Below, piece after piece: positions 32,747 through 44,665 of a DNA stretch of 64,000 nucleotides; position 1 is the stretch's first letter; each line of letters begins with the position of its first letter. The notes under the pieces are model-generated. The model saw only the letters and a list, made by a program, of their open reading frames with translations, was not told where the DNA came from and made no database searches. Location: positions 25,096,551 through 25,160,550 of the forward strand of contig OX637391.1 of NCBI GenBank assembly GCA_951799425.1. Direction: 5' to 3'. This stretch comes from Ilex aquifolium. Its lineage: Eukaryota; Streptophyta; Magnoliopsida; Aquifoliales; Aquifoliaceae. A program made the translations under genes and the position numbers.

Positions 32747-34140
32747 TCACAATAATATACTTCCATCCTCGAATAAGAACGGATAACTGGTACGTATAGT
32801 GTCATCATGCTCCCATGTCGCCTCCTCCACTCCTCGGTGCTGTCATAACACCTTCACTAGTCTCACGGTCTTGCCTCGCAAAACCTGCTCCCGGCTATTC
32901 ATGCGCACCGGTCCCTCTTCGAAGGTCCCATTCGCATCTACAATCAACTCACCCCAATCCACCACATGAGTCGGATCTGGAGTATATTTTCGGAGCATAT
33001 AGACATGGAATACCGCATGAACACTCGATAGATTTGGCGGCAACGCCAACCGGTAAGCAACTGTACCAACCCTCTCAAGTATCTCAAAGGGCCCGATATA
33101 CCTCGACGACAGCTTTCCCCACTTGTCGAACCTGACCACTCCTCTCTTAGGCATCACCTTCAAGAAGACATGATCTCCAACCTCAAACTCCAGAGGTCTC
33201 CACCGTCTATCATCGTAGCTCTTCTGTCGGCTCTGAGCTGTGAGAAGATGTTTCCGTATCAAGTCCACCTTCTCCGAGGTGTCTCTGACCAATTCCGGAC
33301 CCGTATAGGGTCTTTCTCCAACCTTCGTCCAACAAACCGAAGAACGACAATGCCTCCCATAAAGTGCCTCATAGGGTGCCATCTGTATGCTCGCCTGATA
33401 ACTGTTGTTGTACGCGAACTCCACTAAGGGTAAATGTTCTTCCCAGCTACCCTTGAGATCTAGGACGCATGCCCGTAGCATGTCCTCTAATGTCTGGATG
33501 GTCCTCTCCGATTGACCGTCTGTCTGGGGATGAAAGGCTGTGCTCATCATCAACTGTGTCCCCATGGCTCGCTGAAAACTCTCCCAAAAATGAGCTGTGA
33601 ACCTAGGATCCCGATCCGATACTATAGATATGGGCACCCCATGCAACCGGACAATCTCCTGTATATACAACCTGCAGAATTCCTCCAATGTGAAGGTCAT
33701 CCGCACCGCCAAAAAGTGTGCCAACTTCGTAAGCCGGTCCACTATTACCTACACCGCGTTATGCCCTCGTGATGTCTGTGGCAAGTGGGTCACAAAATCC
33801 ATCGTGACGTGCTCCCACTTCCACTCAGCCACCTCCAAAGGCTAGAGCAACCCTGTTGGTCTTTGGTGCTCAGCCTTGACCTGTTGACACGTGAGACATC
33901 GACTAACAAAATCTCCGACGTGCCTCTTCATCCCACTCCAATAATACCGACGACGAAGATCATGATACATCTTCGTGCCGCCTGGATGCACAGAAAAACG
34001 GGAGCAATGGAACTCCCTAAGGATCTCCTCTCTCAGATCTGCCGACTGGGGAACCACAACTCTTCCCCTAAATCGAAGACTGCCATCCGAGTGAATGGCC
34101 CAGCCCTCATCACCGGTACCCATCTGCACTCGGTCCCTGA
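32747..34140 (-). pseudogene. Chromovirus integrase and chromodomain (broken)
   Basis: In element sense: an HHCC zinc finger (HPGGTKMYHDLRRRYYW.. CLTCQQVK, about 34,000-33,880), then the catalytic core. The first Asp is in TMDFVTHLP (about 33,800), the second in IVSDRDPRF, and Glu is in FHPQTDGQSERT. The GPFEILERVGTVAYRLALPP module and a chromodomain (GVEEATWEHDDTIRTSYPF) follow to the stop at 32,747. Nonsense codons occur at about 33,842 (expected Gln), about 33,751 (expected Trp) and 32,840 (expected Trp before the chromodomain core). In the lineage the chromodomain steers integration to heterochromatin; here its tail is cut off by the TGA. Confidence 0.92.
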
Positions 34141-34534
34141 TGGATGATAACTCTGGGTCCTGCCCCTGAGACTAAATCATCCTGCTCAGTAGGGAAGGCA
34201 TAGCCACCAAGCTCCCTAAAACACCCTGAGTCTAACCCCGATAATGTAGCCTAAACTATCCCACAGTCTCGAGCATACGCCACTCTCGGGAAGCCACACT
34301 AGCCACAACTCCCCCTGACTTCCGGCTAAGTGCATCAGCCACCACATTTGCCTTACCGGGATGGTAATGCAAGGTGAAGTCATAGTCCTCCAGGTACTCC
34401 ATCTACCTACGCTGCCTCATGTTAAGGTCCCGCTGAGTGAAGATGTATTTTAGACTTTTGTGATCCGAAAACACCTCGAATTGCTCTCCGTATAAAATAG
34501 TGGCGCCAAGCCTTCAAGGCAAAGACAATGGCTG
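34141..34534 (-). pseudogene. Chromovirus RNase H C-terminal part and connection domain
   Basis: In element sense, after the solo LTR the frame resumes with [13 protein letters not shown]. It runs through RNase H remnants to [20 protein letters not shown] (about 34,340-34,400), the typical RNase H/integrase linker. Stops and a small indel near 34,470-34,495 interrupt it. Confidence 0.8.
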
Positions 34535-36479
34535 TGTAACACCCCAAGATCCCCCCTCAGTCGGCATTACTATTTAAACCCATTCACATCATTAGAGCAA
34601 CTAATAAATTCCAGACATAAAGAAATTTCATTCATCATACATGATATCTACATCATCATCCCAAAAGAATAAGCCAAACCATGGCCATTACATCCAAAAG
34701 AATATGCCCAAATAGGACAATTACATCCCAAAAATCAACTATGAGTTTGTAGCGGAATAACCAAAATATTAGACATTACATTGTCTCAAAATAAACTTCC
34801 TAAGGTAAAATCTAAGAGCATGTAGCTCTAGGCATCAATCTCGGGATCCACGTTCCCGTCTATCGGAGCTTCCCATTGTGCCGGCTCATCAACTCTAAGC
34901 TCTTCCTCCAAACTATAATCTGAAAATATATTATTTGTAGGGGGTGAGCACTAAGCTCTGTAGCAACATTCTCCCAAACTCGAACAAGGTTTAGAAAACA
35001 TATAAAACAAGTCGGTCTCATTTTTACAAATATCATATATAACTTTTGAAGGACAACATGAACATTTTAATAGATCTCTAGTTTACGAACAACAATAAAG
35101 TTAAACGGAGAGGTGAAACCAATTACCAACATGGAGCCATACAATTTTCCCAAAAGTAAACCCATAACCCACACATGATATAATATTGTTCTCTTTGGTA
35201 TGAACATCCTTACAAGGAACCTCTTACCCTCAAGATTTGGTTTCTTTGGCATGAACATCATTACAAGGAACCTCTCACCCTCACAGTCTTGTTTCTTTGG
35301 CATGAGCATCCTTACAAGGAACCTCTCACCCTCACGTTCATCAAAACAACCATACAAAAATACAATATCCACAATTTCTCAAAGACAACAAACCATTCCC
35401 ATAAATCCCCAAATTTCTCATAAAGTAGCACAATAGAGACAATGTGAGAAAATATACAAGAGATCCTCATAAATATCATTTGGTGGTTCAATTTCAAGCA
35501 CTAAAGTTTTTGAATTCAAGCATCAATGAAAAATCAAGAGAAAAACCCCTTTTTCTTGAGAACTAGGGTTTGAGACCAAGAAAAGAGTTTTAATGGTGAT
35601 TCCAGCATAGCATTGTTTAAAACATGACCACATTTACATAAATATCATGAATCAACAATTTCATAGCAAGTATATAAGATTTAGAGTCAAAAGAATGTAT
35701 ATATATGTATACCCTAGCCTCAATGTAAGAGAATGGAAGAAAACCCCTACCTTGAGTCAAGATTTCCAAGCTAAACCCAAGCTCTATAAATCTCCTTCCT
35801 CCCTTAATCTTCCTTTAGGGTTTTAAGAGTTGTGGGGTGAGAGTGGAGTGAAAGAAATGAGGGAAAATGGAAGGAAATGGTGTTATAAGGCTGCCCAATC
35901 CCGATTTTTACTGTTCACATGGCCCAAAAATTACATTTTTCCTTGAAATTACAATTTTGCCACTAACTATCTCCATTTTGATCTCTATGACCACCCTAAG
36001 GTTTTTAGACGTTCCGAATTCATTTTTAATGTTGTTTTATCCTAAAAACATTTAATTTTATGATTTATCATACTACTAAAGTAAATTTATCAGAATTTTA
36101 AAATACAAGGCCTATGTACATTCTTAATCGCTTGACCCCTCCTAGACCCAACATACCACCATCCATAGGATCTACTACACCATCCCAACTATTTGAGACA
36201 AATAAGGATGAAAGGGTAGCTTGGGGATAGCTCAGGAGAGGAGGAAATCAGAAAATCAGGAAGTCAGCCAAACAGTACCGGTATGCGTACCGGTACGCTA
36301 AGGCTTCTAGAGTTCGTTGTATCGGTACGCTTTGCTTGATCTACCCCAATTGCTCTGTGCATTCACATTTCACATTTCCACTCCATTCCAAACCCTTCCA
36401 AAACCAACCCAAACTTATACAACATACATTTGTATATCAACATAGTTGGTATAAGTTCAATTACATGTGGGAGTTTACA
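34535..36479 (-). mobile_element. Solo LTR in the RNase H domain (target duplication GGCYG)
   Basis: 1,945 bp, + strand TGTAACACCCC..GTTTACA. It is flanked by GGCTG (34,530-34,534) and GGCCG (36,480-36,484), one C/T difference, consistent with a CpG transition. Removing it and one repeat restores the RNase H reading across ELAA|IVFAL. Orientation is minus because TGTAAACTCC and GGGGTGTTACA are then its 5' and 3' ends, as in Tekay-like LTRs. It contains three 51-bp tandem repeats (35,192-35,344) and a GTACCGGTA cluster at 36,275-36,330. A truncated relative lies at 46,755. Confidence 0.88.
35192..35344. repeat. Three tandem 51-bp repeats in the solo LTR
   Basis: Units starting TCTTTGG at 35,192, 35,243 and 35,294, each with ATGAACATC or ATGAGCATC and TTACAAGGAACCTCT. 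The period is 51 bp (17 codons), so an open frame survives by chance. Confidence 0.85.
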
Positions 36480-36687
36480 GGCCGCCAACTCCATGTCATG
36501 TGTGGGATAATTCTGTTCGTGGTTCTTTAACTGCCGAGAACCATGAGCCACCACCCTCCCGGACTGCATCAAAACACAACTAAGTCCGTCTTTGGAGGCA
36601 TCACAGTACACTGTGTACATCTGTCCCCTCTTCGGGACTATCAAAATAGGAGCTAAAGTAAGCCTTCTCTTCAACTCCTGGAATGCC
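36480..36687 (-). pseudogene. Chromovirus RNase H N-terminal part
   Basis: A 208-bp island of the chromovirus between two solo LTRs. In element sense it reads [19 protein letters not shown], then [18 protein letters not shown] (with the catalytic Asp), [20 protein letters not shown] and MELAA at the edge of the LTR. Confidence 0.9.
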
Positions 36688-38581
36688 TGATGAGCACAAA
36701 ATATAGTATATTTGAAGGCCTCATTACATTCATTTTAACTCAACTTTTGCATATAAGTACTTAGTGTTAGCCAATTTTATGAATAATGTTGAATTTTCAA
36801 TGTTGCAAGTTTTTATAGCTTAAATGATTGATTTTAGGACCTTGCAACTATGATGGATGTGTGGTGAGGGCATGGACATATTACATGAAGATTTGGAGGC
36901 TTAAAAGTGATGAAATCAAGGAGGTATTGGTGTTTGGGAACAAAAGCACCAGCAACCACACCATCTGGAAACAGAGCCTCGGTATTCCTCCATTTTGACC
37001 ATTATCCGCTTCGAATCTGAAAAATTTCAAAACATAAAAGTTGTAGATCTGTATGTCTTCTATATTTTGTCAAAATTTCAGCTTAATCGGACGGTTGGAT
37101 CAAAAGTTATTCCAATTCTAAGAAGACTGGTCCGGAGCAGAAAAAGCGTACCGGTACGACGAACTCCAGTAGCTTTACCGTACCGGTACGCGTACCGGTA
37201 CACCGTGCCTGACAGCCCAGAATCGCCTGCAATCATGCTCCACTTTCTTGGGGGTCCCACCTGCACTTCTTCCACACCTAGCCCGACATTTTATCCCTAC
37301 AACCATGCCTCCTACACCCTACTTGAAGACATTAATGAGGATGGGAGAGAAAGGGGCTACCAGGGGAGTTGCAGGCTAACCTTCTCCTAGCCTGTCCAAG
37401 CTTCAACTCAGCCTCATATTGATGGGAGGCCTGCACACAGGCTAGGGGGAGCCTCATGGACGAAATTGGAAGGCTCTTTCACCATATATTCAACATTCAC
37501 AAGACATTGAGGTGGTGGCTACCTAAGCTTAGATAGTTCCTAGGAAGAAGAAGAAGAATAGTAGAATAGAAATTTATGGTTTTGCATTTTTATTCCATCA
37601 TTTCTTTTGCAGTTTATTGTAAGACTCTTGCAACCTTCATTTATTATCTTTAATGTCATTTACTTCAAGTACATTTCAAGTTTAATGCTACATTTTAGAT
37701 TGCACCATTGTTGTAGCTAGTTCTTCAATTTCTTGCTTTGAAATGGGTTTTGAATATTTTTCTCCATAGTTCAAGTTTTCTTGCATTGAGTTAAGTTTCA
37801 TGCTTCATTTCAATTATGTCCATTTACATTATGCAATGTCTTTCATTTTATCATGAGTAGCTAGAGTTTTAGTTGGTTAATCCAAGGGAGACCTCCCCGT
37901 GAGGATTCCATTTCAACTCTTCTTTTTTCCTCCACTCGGTGTACGGTGGTTCGGTTTGACTGGGTTGAGAGTGGAAGTGGTTGTGAGTCTTTGATATCCC
38001 GTAGGCCTGGTCACGGGTTATGCTTCGATCCTCACCTCCATTTGGTTGTGAGCTCTTGATACACCGTAGGCATTGTCACGGTGTATGCTTGAATCCTCAC
38101 CTCCATCTCGTCCCTAGCTTCCCACGAATCAATCGTTCATCTAAGCACCATTGGAGGAAGGTTTCGAGTTGAGTTGGGATTCTCATTGGAGTGAACCCTT
38201 CGGATTAGCCAACACTTGTTTTATTGCATTTTCATTCACAAACACAAACACCAAAACACAAACAAAAGATTTTACACTTTTCCCTTTTTACAAAATCACC
38301 TTCACACACTTGAACTTTCCTTCCATGAGGAGACGACCTTGGAATACTTTTCCAAGTAAAACACGACAAGCAAAAGACTCCTTGCTCTTGGGGAGCACTT
38401 TTGTTCATTTCGCACATTCCATTTCATACATTTCATTTCATTCCATCAATCATTTCGTTGCCCTTTCTTTTGACATCATCCCAAGGGAGAGTGACACTCC
38501 CTTTGCACGTAAATCATATACACATTAAGGGATGGTTTTTAGAGGTTAGGAATAGGAAACAACAACGGTTTTCACCAAGCA
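36688..38581 (+). mobile_element. Solo LTR in pol (perfect target duplication ATGCC)
   Basis: 1,894 bp, TGATGAGCAC..CACCAAGCA, flanked by ATGCC at 36,683-36,687 and 38,582-38,586. Removing it and one ATGCC rejoins the chromovirus frame ([11 protein letters not shown] in element sense). It is related to the LTRs at 516-2,211, 62,228-63,493 and 63,676-64,000. It contains a GTACCGGTAC cluster (37,146-37,203) and two 65-bp direct repeats starting at 37,978 and 38,043. The second repeat holds a 9-bp stem, ATACACCGT..ACGGTGTAT. Confidence 0.93.
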
Positions 38582-39150
38582 ATGCCTTCTCACACGATTC
38601 ATCCCACTCGAATTTGACCTCCTTCCGGGTCAATCTTGTCATAGGTGCGGCTAGTTGGGAGAAGTCATCGATGAACCTCCGATAGTACCCTGCCAATCCC
38701 AAGAAACTACGTATCTCGAAGACTGACTTCGGCCTCTCCCAACTCATAATTGCCTCAACTTTCTCCAAATGAACTGACACACCCAAAGTCGATACCATGT
38801 GTCCCAAGAATTTCACCTTCGTAAGCCAAAATTCACACTTGCTGAACTTGGCGTACAACTGATGGTCCCTCAAGGTCTGGAGAACAATCCTCAAGTGACC
38901 CTCATGCTCCTCCTCAGATTTGGAGTAGATCAGAATGTCGTCAACAAACACCACGACGAACTGATCTAAATAGGGTTGGAATACCCTATGCATGAGATTC
39001 ATGAATGCCACCGGGGCATTCGTCAATCCAAATGGCATCACAGTGAACTCGAAATGCCCATACCGCATTCTGAATGCCGTCTTAGGGATATCTGCCTCCC
39101 TGATCCTTAACTGATGGTAGCCCGTGCGGAGATCTATCTTGGAGTTGCCC
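38582..39150 (-). pseudogene. Chromovirus reverse transcriptase, palm and thumb
   Basis: In element sense after a frameshift: [14 protein letters not shown], the [15 protein letters not shown] block, the catalytic FVDDILIYS, then FLGHMVS and [20 protein letters not shown] one-base deletion at about 39,148 (between GAR and SKIDL) separates it from the upstream pol frame. Confidence 0.92.
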
Positions 39151-40087
39151 GCGCTCCCCTCAGCTGATCAAACAAATCATCAATCCTCGACAAAGGGTAC
39201 CTATTTTTGATGGTGACCCTATTCAAATGTCGATAGTCTATACACAACCGAAGGGTCTTGTCCTTCTTCTTGGAAAATAATACCGAAGCACCCCACGGTG
39301 AAGTGCTCGGTCTAATAAATCCCTTGTCCAATAATTCCTGTAATTGGACTTTGAGTTCTTGCAACTCAGCTGGCGCCATCCTATGCGGAGTCATAGAAAT
39401 AGGAGATGTACCCGAATGCAACTCGATGATAAAGTCTACATCCCTATGGGGAGGTAATCCCGGTAGTTCGTCAGGAAAAACGTCCTCATACTCACAAACA
39501 ACCCGAGGTAGGCCTAACTCTTGCCTCATCTCATCCTCCAGAGTAAGGCTCGCAAGCCAACCCATCAACTGCCCGTGCCATCGAGAGTCATACACGGCTT
39601 GGGGCAAGGCATCGTGCGTTTTCCCCTGAAACTTGAAACAAACGTCGTCCGATGTGTAGGCAGTTACCCTCTTCCGATCGCAATCAATGACGACCCAACG
39701 TGCCGCCAACCAGTCCATCCCAAGGATGACATCGAACTCCGACATGTCCATGACCCTAAGGTCCATGGTGAGTAGAACCCCCGAGATCTCTAACTCACAA
39801 CCCTGACATATCTGGTCAACACACACCCTAGCTCCTAGGGGTGAATTCAAATACGACGGCTCTTCCAAGGTATTAACCTCTAAGCCCAAATCCCTTACAC
39901 ATGATGCATAAATGAATGAATGCGATGCACCAGAGTCAAATAACACCCTAGCCCATAAGCGAGAGAGTAGAAATGTACCCTGAATGACTGACTGATCCAT
40001 TGGCTCAGCCTGAGGTGTGATGGCGTAGACACGCCCCTGGGTCCTCGAAGTCCTGGCCTGCATGCCCTGTCCTCGGCCTCGACCCAT
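39134..40087 (-). pseudogene. Chromovirus protease and RT fingers
   Basis: A 317-codon open stretch in element sense. The aspartic protease is [12 protein letters not shown] (Asp-Ser-Gly) with the later VILGMDWLA flap-side motif. The RT N-terminus follows: [40 protein letters not shown] and [20 protein letters not shown]. The frame is lost at about 39,148. It is the same phase as gag upstream, so protease is part of one gag-pol protein, as in this lineage. Confidence 0.93.
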
Positions 40088-40090
40088 GCC

Positions 40091-41188
40091 CTAACCCATT
40101 TGGTCTGATTGCGAAGCCCCCGCTCGGAAGGTAGTAGGGGCCTGAGTAGTGCCCTGGAACTGATACTGGTTTCCCTGTCCCATGGTTGGGTAGGGAGGAA
40201 CAAAGTATGTTTGTGGCTGCCCCACTGATGATTGGGACTGAGATGTCCCATAACTCTGGGATCCCTGCCTCTGAGGACAATCCCGCCTCACGTGACCCGG
40301 TTGATGGCAATAGAAACAAGTCTTCTGGCCTTCCTGGTAGGTAGTCCTGAAGTTTCTCCCGCCTTGGGAAGATTGACCTTGGCCTTGGCCTTGATGGCCG
40401 CGGCCCTGTCCCTGTTGTCCCTGTGGGGTAGAAGTCCTCTACTTCTTCCCCGAACTAGAAGAAGAGGATTGACCATCCTTCTTTTTGTCCTTAGCACCCA
40501 CCTCCCGGATGCTTCGTGCATCCTCAACCTCTCTCTCAATGGCCATAGCTGTCTCGACCATCGAGTCCAAGTCTTGCAGGCGGAGGCCCACAATCTTTCC
40601 CCGGATGGATAGTATCAAACCATCCTCAAACCTTCTTACCCTGGCCATGTCTGTGGCCACGTAATCATCGACAAAGCGGGCTAATTCAATGAACTTAGCC
40701 ATATCCTCCATCACCGTCATTGTCCCTTGCTTCAAGTCTAAGAATTCCCGTGCCTTTGCATGTCGAACGGCCGTTGGGAAGTATTTGCCCATGAAGAGCT
40801 CCCGAAACTCTCCCCATGTCATGGTCTCTAAGTTCTTTGAGGTCGTTATCCAATCCCACCACAACTGGGCTTCTCCCTCTAGCTGGAATGCAGCTAGTGT
40901 TATCTTAGTGGCATCTGAGGTGATTTCCATTGCCCCTAAGATTTTATTGACTTGTCGGAACCAATGGTCGGCCACCATCAGATCCACCCCTCCCTTAAAA
41001 ACTGGAGGCTTGTGTGCTTTAAACTGTTGGAGGTTACTCGTGCCTCCTTGGTTTGCATTGGCGCTAGCTTGTGCAACAGTAGCCGCCATCATGCCCATGG
41101 TTTTCGTAAAAGCTTGTTGGTCGAAGGCCGGTGGTGGTTCATTATTGTTCTGCCCACCGCCTCAGCGTCCTCTTCTTCTACTTGCCAT
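40091..41188 (-). pseudogene. Chromovirus gag with zinc knuckle (three nonsense codons)
   Basis: The start ATG is at 41,188 (element sense MASRRRGR, then TGA in place of an Arg codon). The capsid-like retrotransposon gag region follows (KPPVFKGGVDLMVADHWFRQ, EGEAQLWWDWI, FRELFMGKYFP). A Ser/Lys tail ends at a TAG (40,439). A Gln/Gly-rich linker leads to a CCHC zinc knuckle CFYCHQPGHVRRDC, and another TAG at 40,091. All three stops are in the same frame as pol, so the original polyprotein was continuous. Confidence 0.92.
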
Positions 41189-41529
41189 CTACACACATGT
41201 CAAGTAGCAATGGTACACTAACTTAGTATCGCGAGATAGGGATCAAAGTTGAAACGTTTAGAATTCTCTCATTGTCTTTCTAGTAGAGCGTGTGCCACCA
41301 CTAGTAGACATCTACACTTTGAACGATCCCGTTCATTCACTTTCCCACTCCCAAGGTTATATTCTCTAACCTTAGTGTGTCCATTTTCATACACATTTTA
41401 CCATGCATATAATTAACATTACACATATCACATAACATGTAGCAATTTAAGCACATAACATGTAATGCACAATGCATACAATGGTCTAGATCCATGCCCC
41501 ATCAAGCCCTAGGTAAATCGTATACCTAA

Positions 41530-41541
41530 GCTCTGATACCA
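41530..41541 (-). other. Primer binding site, initiator methionine tRNA
   Basis: In element sense TGGTATCAGAGC lies a few bases after the 5' LTR end (..GGGGCGTCATA). This is complementary to the 3' end of plant initiator tRNA-Met and is the usual PBS for Tekay/Del elements. Confidence 0.9.
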
Positions 41542-41544
41542 AGC

Positions 41545-43318
41545 TATGACGCCCCTAAACCAGGGGATCCTTTATTAACCGTTGATAACCTATCAACCCG
41601 CGGAAGTATCCCTGATTGTCGCACAACCCGACATCACGTCAATAGCATACCCTTGACCGGGATTATAAAAGAAAAACAAAGTCTATATACTTTTAATCGG
41701 TTGACCCGTCCGAGGTCCAACATACCACCATTGAGAGTCTATTATTGCCAATTTATAACATTTGAAGGGAGGAAACACATAACCCAAAAGCTTGGCAAAA
41801 CAGTTTTAAAATTTCAGATTTTTGGAAAGCGTACCGGTACGTTGTGCCTACTGGACCACATTGTACCGGTACGCCTTACCCAGTTTTGCTTGTTTCACCT
41901 GTTTTCCATTTTCAATCCCATCAATTACATTCCAAAACCATCCCATACATGTTTAAAGAAAATTTTCACATAAAACATGCTACGTACAATACCTATTTCA
42001 AGCAATTCCATATATTTACATGCCAAAACTAAGTTTTCATAATACTTTTACAAAAACTCAAAATAAAGCCACATTTCGGCTTTCTTCATCCACGAGGCTC
42101 GAATTGGGAGCCATCCACCGGCGTATATCCCGCACCTGAAATGTTTTTCCCATATAAGGTGAGCCACACTCAATAGAGTATCTCCTAAAGAGGCTACTCC
42201 TCAACCTAGATGCATATAAAATATTCACATGCCAACAATCAACAACTCATAACATTCCAATTTAGAATATGCATTCCATATTGGAATCTACCGTGTCATG
42301 CCATGAAATGAGATGAGACTCACTCACGCACATCAACCCGAGCCCTTCCCAGCTCCTCAACACATGCAAGTGCCAATGTGTATGAATCTGTCATCTATGT
42401 TACACATCAAATGACATTTACCAATCTAGGGTCTTTGTAGGGGTGGATATTCATGGACTTACACCAAGGGTCATCCAACCCACACAGAATTTATGGACTT
42501 CCACCGAGGGTTTCGCGTACACCCACACACTTCATGGGCCGAACCAAGGGAGTGCGTATCTCAATCACCGGACCTTGCACCCGAGGGATCTTCTAGCCCT
42601 TCTTGCTAACCCCAACCCTACTAACCATGCAAACCATGAGACTCGGCCAGGTCTTCGACCAAACTTACTCAAGCCCACCCGTCATCTACCAAGTGTGGTG
42701 TTGACAACAACCATGCACACACACCCACAAAATGCGATGTTTCCGTGCATATGCAATATGATGCCTCATTGCAACAATGACACAATGTTCAATATGCTAT
42801 GAATGACATATGAACTATTTCAACGCATTCCATGGGCAATTATATCCAAGCATATAATTTCCATATCCATCAATGTCAATAAATAACAAGTATGTATATA
42901 TCAACATTTCAAACAACATAATTTCCAAGCACGTTATCACATAACCATGCTATCAACGTGCTAAATTCATCAAGGCATAACGTAAACACACAACATGTCC
43001 ACAAATCACATAACTCAAGGATCACATTAGGTCAATCTCATATATCCAATTCGAAATGGACTTTATTTTACCTATTTTTCATACCCATTTCACCAATTTC
43101 ATCACAATAGACAAGTGTTAAGATTATCCAACCACCTACCCATTTCATACAAACATTCTAGGTTGTAAGTGAACCTAATTAGGAGGGAACCCTACCTCTT
43201 GAAGCGTAAAGAACAACCGTGGGAAGCTTTCAAGAACCCGATTCAAGCTAGAATCTTCACTTCCCTAAAATCCCGTCCTTGGAATCTCGCCCAAACCCGA
43301 CCTCCTTGGTATGGTTTT
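41545..43318 (-). mobile_element. Chromovirus 5' LTR, truncated by the Athila-like insertion
   Basis: Collinear with 30,280-32,080 of the 3' LTR. It is broken at GGTATGGTTTT, where the next element begins TGATGAGTGG at 43,319. The remaining part of this LTR was not found further right. The GTACCGGTA cluster at 41,829-41,875 is two 13-bp units shorter than in the 3' LTR. Confidence 0.9.
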
Positions 43319-44665
43319 TGATGAGTGGGTTTTATACCTACAAATTGAGTATTTTCGGCTTGATGAAATTGTAAGTTTTCAATTATTTTATGTTCCCTTT
43401 TATTTGTTTTGTGTGTTTTGATGTTATTTTGTAGGGATCATCATTTGGAAGGAAACAAGAACATTTGGAAGGAAATAAGGTCAATTTGGAGCCTAAGTGT
43501 TGGATTTTTGAAGGCTAAGCAACAAGGGAAGCTCTAGGCTTAAAAGGGGATCAGCACAGCTGCACCAAAACCAGCGCCCCTGCGCTGGAAAAGCAGTAAC
43601 TCAGCACCCCTGTGCTGATTTTCAGCGCTGCTGCGCTTGTGTTGGCTCGGGACGCGAATTTGGCTTGTTTTTTACCCGAAATTGGACTCTAATGTGACAT
43701 ATATGTTAGGGTTTGAGTTGGAAAGATATAGACTGATTTTGGGGGCTGAAAACATAAGAAGAAGACCAAGGATTGATAGAAAATTGAAGGCAAAAATTGA
43801 AGGAAGCGACGCGAAGAAAATCGGGATTGAAGGCTAGAGAGAGATTGAAGATTGCAACTAAGTTTTCATTCATTTTCTCTTACTTTTAGTTCTTGATTTT
43901 TTGAGATGTTGTTTAATTTGAGGATGATGTTTTTCAATTACATTATGAACTAAATTTTTATTAAGATTGCAACGGGACCTAATGTTTAGTTAAATTGATC
44001 TAATCTCGTTTCTAGTTCTTATTGATCATATATGAGTTGCTTATCATATTTTGTGCTTAATATATGATTGTGTGGCCACCAATTAATTTGATTCCCTAGA
44101 TGAAATTGGGAGATGAATTCTAGGGATAGATCGGAATATGATAACATGTGTCTGGTTGATTCTTCTTAGGATTGAATAGCTGGGTTTGTGTATAGGATAG
44201 GAATATACCTATATGCCGTGTGTAACTTTTATGAGAGTTTGAACTTAATGAATCTATTCCAACTTATTTTGCATAGGAATATAGTAATTTAATTGGGAGA
44301 GATATGTTTATCTTACTATCGGAAGAGGTTTGATAAATAATTTTGAAGTCTTAGTTAACAACTTAATTTGATCAATTAACAGGAAAGAGAGTGGGAAGAT
44401 TTACACGAAGCATTAGGGGGAATTGTAATCTTAAATTCTTTTATCCGTCAAATTCAATCATTGATTATTAAATTTAGATTTAGTTTTGAATTAGTAATTC
44501 CATAGTTCAATTCAAATTGTTTAAATAAAATCAAATTGATATAAAGTTAGTACTTGGAAGTTATTAACAATAATTCTCCGTGGGAACGATACTCTAGTTA
44601 TCACTTTATTACTTGTTGATCGTGTATATTTGCATGTAAATTGTCAATATCAAATTCGGAAAATA
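43319..44665 (+). mobile_element. Athila-like LTR, copy A
   Basis: TGATGAGTGGGTTTTATACC..GGAAAATA, collinear over its length with copy B (44,869-46,196). The final CA is mutated to TA. It contains hairpin motifs AGCGCCCCTGCGCT and AGCACCCCTGTGCT at 43,551-43,638, and the GGGAACGATACTC block near its 3' end that is common in Athila/Tat LTRs. Confidence 0.88.

Larger units (their letters stand above)
30280..43318 (-). mobile_element. Ty3/gypsy Tekay/Del-type chromovirus, minus strand, nested and inactivated
   Basis: Read on the minus strand: 5' LTR (43,318-41,545, truncated), initiator-Met tRNA primer site, gag with zinc knuckle, protease, reverse transcriptase, RNase H, integrase, chromodomain, polypurine tract, 3' LTR (32,654-30,280). 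Gag and pol were one reading frame. The domain order, the GPFEILERVGTVAYRLALPP block and the C-terminal chromodomain place it in the Tekay/Del chromoviruses. Two solo LTRs (34,535-36,479 and 36,688-38,581) interrupt RNase H. Several in-frame stops and one frameshift make it dead. The flank left of the 3' LTR is CTCTA; the matching right flank is lost with the truncated 5' LTR. Confidence 0.93.

Noticed and set aside
35067..35372. 101-codon repetitive frame on the minus strand (RFLVRM repeats)
   Set aside because: It is translation of the 51-bp tandem repeats in a solo LTR; 51 is divisible by three, so the frame stays open without coding function.
36995..37390. 131-codon open frame
   Set aside because: It sits inside the solo LTR 36,688-38,581 across the palindrome cluster; homologous LTRs do not keep it open.
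34535..38581. Reading the two interruptions of pol as introns
   Set aside because: Both have TG..CA ends, 5-bp target duplications and homology to other LTRs, so they are solo LTR insertions.
41653..41973. 106-codon open frame
   Set aside because: It is antisense within the chromovirus 5' LTR and not kept open in the 3' LTR.
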